The notes: generated by a model from the sequence alone, not told the origin. 64,000 bases of DNA from Flagellimonas sp. 389 (GCF_018449435.1 NZ_JAHCMU010000003.1:1-64000); one strand, 5' to 3'. Shown: positions 16,608-26,459, counted from the first letter of the stretch. Translations and numbers: made by a program.

Positions 16608-19145
16608 CTAATATACATATCCATTGACAATTTCTTTCAATTTCTGTGTCTGAATAGGTTTCAGAATAACGGGGGCTTTGGGAAAGGTACTTTCATTGAG
16701 AAAAGAACTTCCATATCCTGTAATATAGTAAAAGGGTATATTTTTTCGCTTACATTCCGAGGCCACCTTGATGCATGTTTCTTTTTTTAAGTTAACATCC
16801 AACAATGCAAGATTGTAAGTGGTAGTGCTCAATGCAGCAAGGGCTTCCTCCTGATTCGAAAATGTATCTACCTGATTTACCTGAGGGTGTGATACAACTT
16901 TCTTCATATCCCTGGCATTCAGGAAATCATCTTCCAAAATGAGGATGTTGATACATCGGGCCTTTGAGACCCTCTCCGGTTCGTTAGCATCCTGCACCTG
17001 TTCCAGAACAAAAACATTATTCTTGTCTTCTCCGATAAGGTCTCCAGGGATTTTGAACTTGGCATAGAGCCCATTTTCCTGAAAATCGACTTCAGATATA
17101 CCGGAAAACTCATATTTTAACGCATTTTCAATAATGCTCGTGCCAAACCCTACCTTGTTTGGAGGTGTAACGGAAGGTCCATCTAATTCTTTCCATTCAA
17201 GGAGCAAATCACTATTTTCTTTTTTCCAAGATACATTAAGCTTACCCTCTTTCATAGAAAGCGAACCGTATTTCACCGCATTGGTGGTCAACTCGTGAAT
17301 GATGAGTACCATCATTGGAATGGTATCGGGAGCCAACATAATACTTGGTCCTTCAAGGTCGATATTGTCAGAGTGATTGCATAAAGGAGGTATAACTTTT
17401 AGAAGTAGCATTTTCAAATCAACCGAGTTATATGAACTTGAGGTAAGCAAGCTGTTTGCGTCGGCCAAAGCCAGAATTCGCTGTTCCAACGAATCTACGT
17501 AATGGACCACGGATTTTTCGTTTTCCGCAGTCTGTCTCGATATTGATCGTACCAAGGTCAGCACATTTCTCAGGCGATGGTTGAGTTCACGAACCACGAT
17601 TTTTAGTCGCTCCGAAGTGGCTTTTTCAACCATTACAGCTCTTTTGAAGGTCTTGACCGCCACCTCCGCCACAGCAATCGTCTCGGCATCCCATAATTCG
17701 GATTGTCCCTTGTTCAATTCCGTAAAATGATTGAAAGAACTTCTGGGATGAAGACGTACTTGCGAATCTTCCACCACCACATCTTTTTTCGGGTTGCCTG
17801 CCCATGCAATGTTCTGTTCTACCGCATTCCGAAAGAAATAAATAAAAATATTTGGGTGGTCTTTATTTATTTGAAGGGCGAGCATTCCCCTAGAGTTGCC
17901 TATTCCGTTTACATGTAGCTCATTCAAATTAGTAAAATGATGAATTTCTTGCTCTTCGTTGTCCTTTATTTTTTTTGTAATCTTATGGATGGCCTTTATC
18001 GTAGGACAATCTCCATGAATTAAAATTTTCTTATCAATTTGATACGCCACACCATCACATTTTATGAGTGCTTTGAGCTTATCGGCATACTTCTTCCAGA
18101 AGGATCTTAGATATAGCGAGTTCTGGTTTAGGGTTACAAATTCTTCTCCATCCATATGGAGTTTGTTGATTCTTTTCTCTGCATTTCGTTCCAATTGCTG
18201 TTCCAAGACCATACTGACAAGCTGCCCCACCAATTCTGCCGAATAGGTGATTTCAGACGTTAGCTTTTTTGCGTCTTTATTGTGGAGGGCAAATAGTCCC
18301 CAAAGTTTATTGTTGATTACAATTGGGAGGGTCAAAGAGGAAGCTACCCCCATATTTCTCAGGTATTGGTTATGAATAGGAGAATTTCCCCTTAATATGG
18401 CCAAACTCAAGTTTAAAGGTGGTAAATCTTTCTGTGCCGCCTTAATACTTATTCCCTCGTCCGAAGTACTGGATATATGCCGTATCGATATCTTTAGAAA
18501 GAGCTCTCTTGCAATGGGTGGTATGTCGTATGCCGGGAAACGTAAACCCAAATAGGAATCCATTTTTCCATTGTTTACCTCGGCAACCACTTCTCCAGAA
18601 TCATCAGGGTGAAATCTGTAGGCCATTACCCGATCATATTCAGTGATATTTTTCAAACCCTGTACGGATTGGGCCAAGATTTCATCGACAGTTTCCAATT
18701 TTCGTATGGTATCGAGGGTCCATTTCAAATGCGAGTTGATTTGAATGGTGGATAAGGGCTGTCCCACCGGAATAAACTCAAGTACTACGTATTTGTCCAC
18801 ACGAAACAGTGAGAGGTCTATTTCGCACTCGTTTAACACCATTATTTTTACCTGTTCTCGATGACGAAAGGCTGAACTGTGCGATGCAATGTTCGCAATA
18901 GCATGAAAATCCTCACTTTTGAACAAATCCCTTACAGAAAGCTCAAATATGTGGGCAGGGTTGAAATTTATATAATCTCCAATATTGTTAGAGGCATAAG
19001 TTATGGCCAAGGAATCAAAGTCAAAAGCCAACAACGCACCGTAACTTTGTATGAGCCCTGGAATCTCAATGGGCTCACTGTTACATGCTTCCAGTGCCTT
19101 TGCTTCAAGCTCTTTAGACCGCTGTAGTTCTTTTTCGAAGTTCAT
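16608..19145 (-). CDS. bphP: Bacteriophytochrome: PAS-GAF-PHY-HWE kinase-receiver
   Basis: 845 residues. Cys21 in EACNSEPIEIPG is at the position where bacteriophytochromes bind biliverdin. The PAS domain (LIQSYGALLAFD) is followed by a GAF domain with YDRVMAYRFHPDDSGEVVAE and FPAYDIPPIAR, a variant of the PASDIP motif with Tyr for Ser, then by PHY. The kinase has RELNHRLRNVLTLV (His near 522), the H-box of HWE/HisKA_2 kinases, and an HATPase with HELTTNAVKYGSLS. A C-terminal receiver has LILEDD and Asp near 782 (LALLDVN). It senses red/far-red light. It overlaps the heme oxygenase gene by 32 bp, so chromophore synthesis and apoprotein are coupled. Confidence 0.95.
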   Translation of the reverse strand: MNFEKELQRSKELEAKALEACNSEPIEIPGLIQSYGALLAFDFDSLAITYASNNIGDYINFNPAHIFELSVRDLFKSEDFHAIANIASHSSAFRHREQVKIMVLNECEIDLSLFRVDKYVVLEFIPVGQPLSTIQINSHLKWTLDTIRKLETVDEILAQSVQGLKNITEYDRVMAYRFHPDDSGEVVAEVNNGKMDSYLGLRFPAYDIPPIARELFLKISIRHISSTSDEGISIKAAQKDLPPLNLSLAILRGNSPIHNQYLRNMGVASSLTLPIVINNKLWGLFALHNKDAKKLTSEITYSAELVGQLVSMVLEQQLERNAEKRINKLHMDGEEFVTLNQNSLYLRSFWKKYADKLKALIKCDGVAYQIDKKILIHGDCPTIKAIHKITKKIKDNEEQEIHHFTNLNELHVNGIGNSRGMLALQINKDHPNIFIYFFRNAVEQNIAWAGNPKKDVVVEDSQVRLHPRSSFNHFTELNKGQSELWDAETIAVAEVAVKTFKRAVMVEKATSERLKIVVRELNHRLRNVLTLVRSISRQTAENEKSVVHYVDSLEQRILALADANSLLTSSSYNSVDLKMLLLKVIPPLCNHSDNIDLEGPSIMLAPDTIPMMVLIIHELTTNAVKYGSLSMKEGKLNVSWKKENSDLLLEWKELDGPSVTPPNKVGFGTSIIENALKYEFSGISEVDFQENGLYAKFKIPGDLIGEDKNNVFVLEQVQDANEPERVSKARCINILILEDDFLNARDMKKVVSHPQVNQVDTFSNQEEALAALSTTTYNLALLDVNLKKETCIKVASECKRKNIPFYYITGYGSSFLNESTFPKAPVILKPIQTQKLKEIVNGYVY

Positions 19146-19689
19146 TGGAAGCTATTTTATATATGAGATCAAAAGTATGTTGGGCGGATTCAATCACTTG
19201 GTCATCAACAAACTTGCCTTGGGTTATAATTTTTTTTAATGTGTTCATTTGATTTTTTGAATGACCTACCAACTCTGTAAAATAGTATAATGGGCTTTGT
19301 ATGCCCTGTTTTCTTGCTAAGGATAAAATTACTTTAGCTCCTGAGGATGAACCAGCAAACACATAAAAAGCACCTATTTGACTACTGATATCCGTGGCGA
19401 CGAACAGGTTTCCTTGCAATTTTTGCATTTCGGCATCCAAATCGAGATCGTTTGCACCAAGATCTTCCTGCAAGGCTCTGATCAATGCGGTATTGTAAGT
19501 GTCTATTCCAAAGTTAGTCTCAAGATTTCCCAATAATGGTTGGCAATACACTCTGGCTACCAGCATGGTACAAAGAAAAAGATGCAAATTTTTTGTATTG
19601 ACTTCATTTTTAAAGTTGAAAACCTCTTCAACAGCTTCATGTTGTGGTTTGGTATCGAGATATAGTTTATTTCGAAAGGAGTTATCCAA
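19114..19689 (-). CDS. bphO: Heme oxygenase supplying biliverdin to the phytochrome
   Basis: 191 residues. The N-terminus KLYLDTKPQHEAVEE fits the heme oxygenase pattern, with His17 as the expected proximal heme ligand. The YVFAGSSSGAKVI segment is the distal-helix region with a Gly-rich kink. Known reaction: heme plus oxygen and reductant gives biliverdin, CO and iron. The start is TTG at 19689 (no better ATG nearby). It overlaps the downstream phytochrome gene by 32 bp, a typical bphO-bphP pair, so a role in chromophore supply is more likely than iron acquisition. Confidence 0.88.
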   Translation of the reverse strand: MDNSFRNKLYLDTKPQHEAVEEVFNFKNEVNTKNLHLFLCTMLVARVYCQPLLGNLETNFGIDTYNTALIRALQEDLGANDLDLDAEMQKLQGNLFVATDISSQIGAFYVFAGSSSGAKVILSLARKQGIQSPLYYFTELVGHSKNQMNTLKKIITQGKFVDDQVIESAQHTFDLIYKIASNELRKRTTAV

Positions 19690-20095
19690 AGTGTATTTAA
19701 TTAAAATAGTTTAGTTCATTGCAGCTAAAATAGACTTTTTTGGTAGGATAATACAACAACAAAGAATTAAAAAGTTTTCTTTCCACACAACTTGGTTTCT
19801 TCCTTGTATATGGAATAATTTCATTACTGACATGTTTTAGCGAGTTGATTTCATTACATCAAAAAATTAAATTTTTCAACCACAAAGCCTTGGCTTATAC
19901 TTTTTTGCCATCAACAAGTTAGGTTTAGTTTTAAAAATATCGAGCGGGAATTCACACTCTTTTTTTACATTTTTTGAGATATACCGGAACTATTGCAGAA
20001 ATATTCTTAAATTACTAAAGAATTAACTTACGTTTGCCTTTCCCCAAAAGGTTAAAAGTTCCTACTGATTTATATATTTAAAGTTTTGGTATTTA
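19690..20095. other. Divergent promoter region, phytochrome operon / CheB-CheR kinase
   Basis: 406 bp of AT-rich DNA with no supported gene. TACGTTTG at 20029-20036 fits the -7 element TAnnTTTG for the plus-strand kinase gene, 59 bp before its ATG. A matching -33 TTTG is not clear. I could not place a convincing promoter for the heme oxygenase gene. Confidence 0.45.
20029..20036 (+). promoter_or_regulatory. Candidate -7 element for the CheB-CheR kinase gene
   Basis: TACGTTTG matches all fixed positions of the Bacteroidota -7 consensus TAnnTTTG. It would give a leader of about 50 bases. The -33 element is weak or absent. Confidence 0.35.
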
Positions 20096-23000
20096 ATGAC
20101 TCAAAAAAGTAATTCACCCTTTCAAGAGCAAAGTCAACAAAAGAACAACGATATAACAACTGAATTTCAAATTATAGCTATTGGGGCTAGTGCAGGCGGC
20201 CTTCAAGCACTTAAAGAATTTTTCAACAATGTTCCTCCCGATTGCCCGCACAGTTTTGTCATTGTCCAGCATTTAAGTCCGGATTATAAGAGTCTGATGG
20301 CAGAATTGCTTTCAAAGAATACCTTGCTGCCAATTTATGAGATTAGCAACAACATGAAAGTGGAATCGGGCTGTGTCTACCTAATACCCCAAAAGAAAAA
20401 TCTCACCATTCTTAATGGAAAGTTAATGTTGAAAGACAAACCAAAAGGCAATGACCTGAACTTACCCATCGATATCTTTTTCAGGTCTTTGGCGCAAGAT
20501 TCCGGAGAAAAAGCGATTGGTATTGTACTAAGTGGAACAGGCAGTGATGGAACAAGTGGTAGCCGAAGCATAAAAGAGGCAGGGGGAATGGTTATGGTAC
20601 AAGACCCTGTTCAGGCAAAGTTTGACGGAATGCCACAAAGTGCCATTAACACGGGTTTGGTTGATTATGTCCTGCCCGTGGAGCAGTTGCCCGCAGAGCT
20701 TATCAACTTTATAGAGCATCCTTCATCAAACGGCGTGGTGGAGAGCCAAATTGAAAAAGATGAGATAACTGTAGGTAGGATTTTGCACCAAATCCGAAAC
20801 GTGACCAAGCTGGATTTTGAACATTACAAGCGTCCCACCATTATACGGAGAATTGCACGCAGAATCAGTGTGAACAAACTGCATAATCTAACGGAGTACC
20901 TAGATTTTATTTACGAAAGCTCTACCGAAGTGCACATCCTATCACGTGAATTCTTAATTGCCGTTACAAAGTTTTTCAGGGATTCCCGGTCTTGGGAGAA
21001 GTTAAGTCAGCTGGTCATTCCAAAATTGGTTGAGTCCAAACAGGCAGACGATCTGATAAAGGTATGGTGCGTAGGAACAAGTACGGGGGAAGAGGCATAC
21101 AGTGTGGCAATTTTGCTATCTGAAGAAGTGGAACGACAGAAAAAACAGCTTGATATTAAGGTTTTTGCAACTGATCTGGAGAATAACCACTTGGAGATTG
21201 GAAGCAGAGGTGTCTATCCGGAAAGTATAATAGCGGATGTTTCACCACAGCGATTACGAAAGTATTTTACCCGAAAAGGAGATAAATATCATGTTGCTGA
21301 ATCGCTGCGGCGAATGGTCATCTTTAGTCAACACGATGTATTGAAGGATCCCCCCTTCAATAAAATGGACCTCGCTATTTGTCGAAATCTGCTCATATAC
21401 ATCCAGCCCTTGGCCCAACGTAAAATCATTGGATTGCTCCACTATTCGTTGAATTTAAATGGTACACTGTTTTTGGGAAGTAGTGAGACCATCGGGGATT
21501 ACAAAAATGTGATGCAAGAAGTGGATAGGGCGGCAAAACTCTATACCAACGTCAAACCCGCCAGATCGTTGGGGATGGAACCATTGAATTATCCTGACAT
21601 TCAGAAAATGGCACCGGTCACCTCAGTCAAAAGTTCCAACAAGGTGAAGCTGGAAAACCAGATGGCAGAACTCATGAACGAGACCGTTGCAGAAGAATTG
21701 GGGCTAGCCGCAGTATATGTGGATAAAAACTACAATATCCTACATGCCGTTGGTGAGTTTAAAAAGTTTATTGAACTTCCGGACAAAGGGTTTAGCGTCA
21801 ACTTATTAAAAATGCTTCCCGACAGTGTATCGGTTAGTATTGGAAGTGCTGTTAGAAAAGCCTTAAAGCAGGGGGAAAGAGTCCTGTACAAAGGTATGAA
21901 GATCAAAAAGGCAAGTGGTCATATTTATCACGTTAACTTGTTGGTAAACCCTTTTGACATCAATTTGATTTCGAATACTGGTGGTTGCATGTTGCTTTTT
22001 ATCCCAACAAAAATAGAAGAGGGCACTGCGACAGTGATTGAGGAGACTTCAGGGGAAAATAACATTCGAATCAGCGAGTTAGAGGAAGAATTGAAGGAGA
22101 CCAGGGAAAATCTCCAGGTAGTGGTACAGGAAGTGGAAACCGGTAATGAAGAATTACAGGCGACCAATGAAGAACTTTTGTCGGCCAACGAGGAATTGCA
22201 AAGTACCAACGAGGAATTACAGAGTGTCAATGAAGAATTGCATACGGTGAATGCAGAGCTTCAACAGAAAATCGATGACCTAGGGTCGCTCAATGCAGAT
22301 ATGGACAACCTTTTGCAAAGCACCGATATTGGGACCATTTTTTTAGATAGGGAATTGCGCATACGAAAATTCACCCCGGCCATACGTGAGCATTTCAGTT
22401 TAAGGGACAGTGATATCGATCGTCCCATACATCATTTTACCAGTAGCTTTGGTGATGAAATAGACCTTATTGCCCGTGCTCAAGAGGTTTTGGAGAACGG
22501 AAATCCTTACCAACGGGAAGTACTGACCAAAAATGAAAATTGGTTTTTAAAACGCATTACTCCTTACCACAACAGCAATAACTCCATTGATGGGGCGGTC
22601 ATCAGTTTTGTGGATATCAATGAGCTAAAAGAGTCTGAGGCCCTAATTAAAAAGAGCGAAGAAGAGTTTAGGGCACTTTATGACAATGCCCCAGATATGT
22701 ATGCCAGCTTTGACCCTAAGGGTATTATCATCAATTGCAACACAAGATTGGTGAACAATCTTGGATATTCGAATATCGAAGAAGTTAGAGGGCTTCACTT
22801 GTCCGATTTGTATTTGAAGGAAGACACCAACAAAGTGGAAGAATTCAAGAAAACAGGGAAGATGGAAAATGTAATGCGGCAACTTAGGCGCAAAGATGGT
22901 TCCACAATTCACGTAAGTGTAAATGCTGAAGTCCTCTATGATACCGAAGGAAACGAAGACTACACCATTACCGCTTTTAGGGATGTGTCCGCAATCCAAA

Positions 23001-24103
23001 AGGCTGAACAAAGGTATCTTGACCAAAACTTGGCATTCCAACAGGTCCTTGAAGGTACCATGGCTGGATATTGGGATTGGATGATACAAGAGGGTACAGA
23101 ATACTTTAGCCCTACGTTCAAACAAATGTTTGGGTATAAGGATAATGAAATGGAAAATACCCCGGAATCATGGCAAAAGATAATTCATCCAGATGATTTA
23201 CCTGGCGTTTTTGAAGCTTTTGACAAGCATGTGGAAACAAAGGGAGAATACCCTTATGATAACCAAGTACGTTACTTTCATAAAGATGGGAGCATTGTTT
23301 GGGTGCTTTGCCGGGGAAAGGTAATCGAGTGGGACAAAGACGACAAACCTGTTCGCATGGTTGGCAGCCATGTAGATATAACCCCCTTGAAGAACATAGA
23401 GGAAGAACTGTACAGCAGTAACAGAGAATTGGAACAATTTGCCTATGTGGCCAGTCATGACCTGCAAGAACCCCTACGAACAATTATTGATTTTGTAAAG
23501 TTGCTTGAGGAAGAGTATAAAGGCAAACTTGACGATGAGGCTAATACCTACATCCGATTTATAACCGAAGCCTCCGAACGAATGGGGACTTTGGTTAAGG
23601 CAGTGCTTGACTATTCACGAATAGGAAATGCCAAGGAAAGTACCCTAGTGGACTGTAATCAACTTTTGGAAAACATAAAGGATGATCTTACTAAGTCCAT
23701 AAATGAATCCCAGGCCGAACTCAAGATAGGAAAACTTCCAAAAGTATGGGGATTTGAATTCGAGCTCTATTCTCTATTCTTTAATTTATTGTCCAATAGT
23801 ATAAAATTTGTGGACGAAGGCAAAAAACCAAAGATTTCCCTAAAAGCAGAACGGAAAGATAATTTCTGGCAATTCAGGCTCAAGGATAATGGTATTGGGA
23901 TCGATAAAAAGAACAAGGAAAGGGTCTTTGATATTTTTCAAAGGTTACATAATACCAATTCATACGAGGGAACCGGTATTGGGCTTGCCCAGTGCAAGAA
24001 AATAGTACAGTTACACGGGGGTAACATTAGTGTGGAATCGGAACCAGGCCAGGGGAGCTTATTTATTTTTAACATTTTAGACAGATATGAAAGAGAAACT
24101 TGA
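20096..24103 (+). CDS. CheB-CheR-PAS-histidine kinase fusion
   Basis: 1335 residues. First comes a CheB methylesterase domain without a receiver: GASAGG (Ser near 31), QHLSP (His near 58) and GTGSDGTSG (Asp near 150) make up the catalytic triad. A CheR methyltransferase (about 230-490) has VWCVGTSTGEEAYS for AdoMet binding and CRNLLIY. Residues about 660-735 are a long coiled coil of repeated NEELQ/NEELL units. Then come three PAS-like segments, HisKA (ASHDLQEPL, His near 1120) and HATPase (DNGIGIDKK near 1264; GTGIGLAQCKKIV). No membrane helix is seen, so it is cytoplasmic. The gene is read away from the phytochrome operon and overlaps the next receiver gene by 17 bp. Input signal unknown. 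Confidence 0.95.
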   Translation: MTQKSNSPFQEQSQQKNNDITTEFQIIAIGASAGGLQALKEFFNNVPPDCPHSFVIVQHLSPDYKSLMAELLSKNTLLPIYEISNNMKVESGCVYLIPQKKNLTILNGKLMLKDKPKGNDLNLPIDIFFRSLAQDSGEKAIGIVLSGTGSDGTSGSRSIKEAGGMVMVQDPVQAKFDGMPQSAINTGLVDYVLPVEQLPAELINFIEHPSSNGVVESQIEKDEITVGRILHQIRNVTKLDFEHYKRPTIIRRIARRISVNKLHNLTEYLDFIYESSTEVHILSREFLIAVTKFFRDSRSWEKLSQLVIPKLVESKQADDLIKVWCVGTSTGEEAYSVAILLSEEVERQKKQLDIKVFATDLENNHLEIGSRGVYPESIIADVSPQRLRKYFTRKGDKYHVAESLRRMVIFSQHDVLKDPPFNKMDLAICRNLLIYIQPLAQRKIIGLLHYSLNLNGTLFLGSSETIGDYKNVMQEVDRAAKLYTNVKPARSLGMEPLNYPDIQKMAPVTSVKSSNKVKLENQMAELMNETVAEELGLAAVYVDKNYNILHAVGEFKKFIELPDKGFSVNLLKMLPDSVSVSIGSAVRKALKQGERVLYKGMKIKKASGHIYHVNLLVNPFDINLISNTGGCMLLFIPTKIEEGTATVIEETSGENNIRISELEEELKETRENLQVVVQEVETGNEELQATNEELLSANEELQSTNEELQSVNEELHTVNAELQQKIDDLGSLNADMDNLLQSTDIGTIFLDRELRIRKFTPAIREHFSLRDSDIDRPIHHFTSSFGDEIDLIARAQEVLENGNPYQREVLTKNENWFLKRITPYHNSNNSIDGAVISFVDINELKESEALIKKSEEEFRALYDNAPDMYASFDPKGIIINCNTRLVNNLGYSNIEEVRGLHLSDLYLKEDTNKVEEFKKTGKMENVMRQLRRKDGSTIHVSVNAEVLYDTEGNEDYTITAFRDVSAIQKAEQRYLDQNLAFQQVLEGTMAGYWDWMIQEGTEYFSPTFKQMFGYKDNEMENTPESWQKIIHPDDLPGVFEAFDKHVETKGEYPYDNQVRYFHKDGSIVWVLCRGKVIEWDKDDKPVRMVGSHVDITPLKNIEEELYSSNRELEQFAYVASHDLQEPLRTIIDFVKLLEEEYKGKLDDEANTYIRFITEASERMGTLVKAVLDYSRIGNAKESTLVDCNQLLENIKDDLTKSINESQAELKIGKLPKVWGFEFELYSLFFNLLSNSIKFVDEGKKPKISLKAERKDNFWQFRLKDNGIGIDKKNKERVFDIFQRLHNTNSYEGTGIGLAQCKKIVQLHGGNISVESEPGQGSLFIFNILDRYERET

Positions 24104-24482
24104 TAGCATACTGTTGTTGGACGACAATCCTGCAACCAACTATATCCATAAAAAGTTTATTGAAAAGGTGAATTGTACGGAAAGAGTACTGGAATTTCAA
24201 AACGGTTACGAAGCCTTAAAATATATTCGTGACCACTCACACCGTCCACCGGATTTGATTTTTGTGGATATCAATATGCCCATAATGGACGCATGGGAAT
24301 TTTTAGAAGAATTTGAGAAGCTGGAAGAAGGGCTACGCCAAAAGAGCAAGGTGTTTGTTCTCACCACGTCATTAAGCCCAAGAGATGTCGAAAAGGCAAA
24401 TCAAATTGGGTTCATAGAAGATATAATGATGAAACCTTTGTCTACAGATGATATAGAACAATTAATGACGAAGTTCTTCTAA
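24087..24482 (+). CDS. Single-domain response regulator (Rcp1-like)
   Basis: 131 residues, one receiver domain: LLLDDN pocket, Asp61 (IFVDINMP), Thr in VLTTSLSP, Lys in MMKPLS. The layout resembles Rcp1-type receivers that partner phytochromes and hybrid kinases. The start lies inside the end of the CheB-CheR kinase gene, which suggests translational coupling and makes that kinase its most likely donor. A hairpin follows its stop codon. Confidence 0.88.
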   Translation: MKEKLDSILLLDDNPATNYIHKKFIEKVNCTERVLEFQNGYEALKYIRDHSHRPPDLIFVDINMPIMDAWEFLEEFEKLEEGLRQKSKVFVLTTSLSPRDVEKANQIGFIEDIMMKPLSTDDIEQLMTKFF

Positions 24483-24506
24483 GTATAGTCACTTTAATGA
24501 ATTCAT

Positions 24507-24523
24507 AACACCTAGAAGGTGTT
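24507..24523 (+). terminator. Hairpin after the receiver gene
   Basis: AACACC (24507-24512) and GGTGTT (24518-24523) form a 6-bp stem with a TAGAA loop, followed by TTAC. It lies 25 bp after the receiver stop. It is short and the T-tract is weak, so this is only a possible terminator. It overlaps the start of a direct repeat. Confidence 0.35.
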
Positions 24524-24557
24524 TTACAACATTTTATGACCGTTTTACAACATTTTT
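24521..24557 (+). repeat. 21-bp-spaced direct repeat upstream of a PAS kinase gene
   Basis: GTTTTACAACATTTT occurs at 24521-24535 and again at 24542-24556, exactly 21 bp apart (two helical turns). Partial inverted copies (TGTAAA, TTGTAAG) lie at about 24582-24593. The position, 53-88 bp before the kinase ATG, suits a regulator binding array. Confidence 0.45.
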
Positions 24558-24608
24558 TAAAAAACTGACAATATTTCTACTGTAAATTGTAAGAAAAATC
24601 AACAATAT

Positions 24609-26459
24609 ATGGCACATCCAAACACTATCCAAACATCAACTACATGGCTAAAGGACATTCCATCCGCTATCGCTCTAATAGACAAAAACTTTGAAATATG
24701 TGATGCATCCCAGAATTGGTTCCAAAAGTTCCAGCTAGAGGGAAAAGAAAAAGAAACCAAAGGCGTAAACATCTTTGAAATATTCCCGAGATTCTCAGAA
24801 GATTGGAAAGTTAAACTTGATTACGTATTGGACGGCTTGCCCAACATTCAAATCATGGATAAAGTTGAAACCGATGGAGGGGATTCCCTAAAATACATTT
24901 GGCACCTTAATCCATGGAAAGACGGTTATGGAAATCAATTAGGGGTAATTCTTAATGTCCAGGATGTCAAGGATAACCACCACCTCCAACTGGAGCTACA
25001 ACGTACCAGGGATAGCCTATACCAAAAGGGGAAGATGGCGAAAATTGGGAGTTGGGACTATAGCCTTTCAGAAAAAAATGTTACATGGTCGCAGAACATT
25101 AAGGAAATCTTGGGTATAGATTCTAATCTAAAAGGCACTTTGGAAAATATGGTGACATTTTTCAAAGAGGGTAGTTCTAGAGATACTTTTCAGACTATCT
25201 TGGAAATGGCAATTAGAACCGGTAAGCCTTGGGATGAGAATCTTGAACTTGCCACACCTGGTGGTAAGTCCATTTGGGTCAAAAGCATCGGAAGACCTAA
25301 ATTCAAGGATGGAAAGTGTTCAAGGATAATAGGTACGTTACAAGCCATTTCACAAACTCGGGAAACCAGTTCTGCCCATAATCAGTCTAGCGCTTCATGG
25401 AACTACGATCCATTTTTTCAACAATCACCAGTGGGTATGGCTATCGTAGATTATACCACTGGTAAACTTTTGCAGATCAATGAGACTCTTGAAGCCCTTA
25501 TTGGAAAAACGAACAAACAATTGTCCAACAAATCTTATCGTAATTTTTTAGATACCAAGAAATTGGGGCGAAAAAATCCTGTTACACAATTATCCAAATC
25601 AGGTCGTTTTGGACCATTGGACATAGAATATGTTAGAGGAAGGACCAAGAGCCTGAACGTACAACTCAAGGGTAAAGTGATTGAAGGTCAAAATAAAAGT
25701 AAGCTCGTACTTATTACTGTAGTGGATATAACCAAGCAGAATGAAAAACAATTGGTCTTGGAAGAGAAAATTGGTCAGACCAAGGATGAAATTAAAAAAT
25801 TGGTCAATTTTGCCCATATGACCTCCCATAACCTAAAAGGACAGGCAAGTAACTTTTCTTTATTACTTCAATTTTTGAAGACCGAAAAGATGGAGGAGGA
25901 ACGAAAAACCATATTTACAATGTTGTCTCATGCCAGTGAAAGTCTCACCGATACCATAAAAGGATTAAGGGAAATTGTAACCATAAGGCAGAATATCAAT
26001 CTTCGAAAAAGACCGCTTTCTTTCAATGAATACGTATTCAAGGCAGAACAGGGCCTATCTGGATTGATTAAAAAGGAAGAAGCCAAAATTGTAAATGAAA
26101 TACCTGACGATTTAAAGGTAAGGGCGCTGCCGGTCTATTTGGAAAGTATTATAGGCAATGTATTGTCCAATGCGATAAAATTCAGGAAGAAACATAAAAA
26201 GCCTCTAGTGGTCATTTCTGCACAAGTGAAACAGTATTACACTGTGGTAAGTATTGAGGATAATGGAATTGGATTGGATTTGAAAAATCATGAGCAGAAA
26301 TTGTTCGGACTTTATGAAGCCTTTCAAAAAGAAAATGATTCAAGGGGAATGGGGCTTTATCTGGTCAAATACCAAATGGAACTTATGAAGGGAAGTGTGG
26401 AATGTGAAAGTAAACCAAATGAAGGAAGTGTTTTTAGACTGTTCTTTTCCAATAAGTAA
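24609..26459 (+). CDS. Cytoplasmic PAS-domain histidine kinase
   Basis: 616 residues with no membrane helix. A PAS domain opens the protein (IPSAIALIDKNFEICDASQNW). A PAS_3-like domain with MAKIGSWDYSLSEKNVTWSQ spans about 145-245, and a third PAS (QQSPVGMAIVDYTTGKLLQIN) about 275-380. A coiled coil leads to the H-box MTSHNLKGQASN with His407, then an HATPase with NVLSNAIKF, DNGIGLDL and RGMGLYLVK. The SHNLKG H-box is shared with the kinase at 27495, so the two are probably paralogues. It has no receiver of its own; the lone receivers on either side are candidates. Confidence 0.9.
   Translation: MAHPNTIQTSTTWLKDIPSAIALIDKNFEICDASQNWFQKFQLEGKEKETKGVNIFEIFPRFSEDWKVKLDYVLDGLPNIQIMDKVETDGGDSLKYIWHLNPWKDGYGNQLGVILNVQDVKDNHHLQLELQRTRDSLYQKGKMAKIGSWDYSLSEKNVTWSQNIKEILGIDSNLKGTLENMVTFFKEGSSRDTFQTILEMAIRTGKPWDENLELATPGGKSIWVKSIGRPKFKDGKCSRIIGTLQAISQTRETSSAHNQSSASWNYDPFFQQSPVGMAIVDYTTGKLLQINETLEALIGKTNKQLSNKSYRNFLDTKKLGRKNPVTQLSKSGRFGPLDIEYVRGRTKSLNVQLKGKVIEGQNKSKLVLITVVDITKQNEKQLVLEEKIGQTKDEIKKLVNFAHMTSHNLKGQASNFSLLLQFLKTEKMEEERKTIFTMLSHASESLTDTIKGLREIVTIRQNINLRKRPLSFNEYVFKAEQGLSGLIKKEEAKIVNEIPDDLKVRALPVYLESIIGNVLSNAIKFRKKHKKPLVVISAQVKQYYTVVSIEDNGIGLDLKNHEQKLFGLYEAFQKENDSRGMGLYLVKYQMELMKGSVECESKPNEGSVFRLFFSNK

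Noticed and set aside
22130..22290. Apparent short tandem repeat in the CheB-CheR kinase gene
   Set aside because: It encodes the NEELQ/NEELL heptads of a coiled coil and the codons vary, so it is protein structure and not a slippage repeat.
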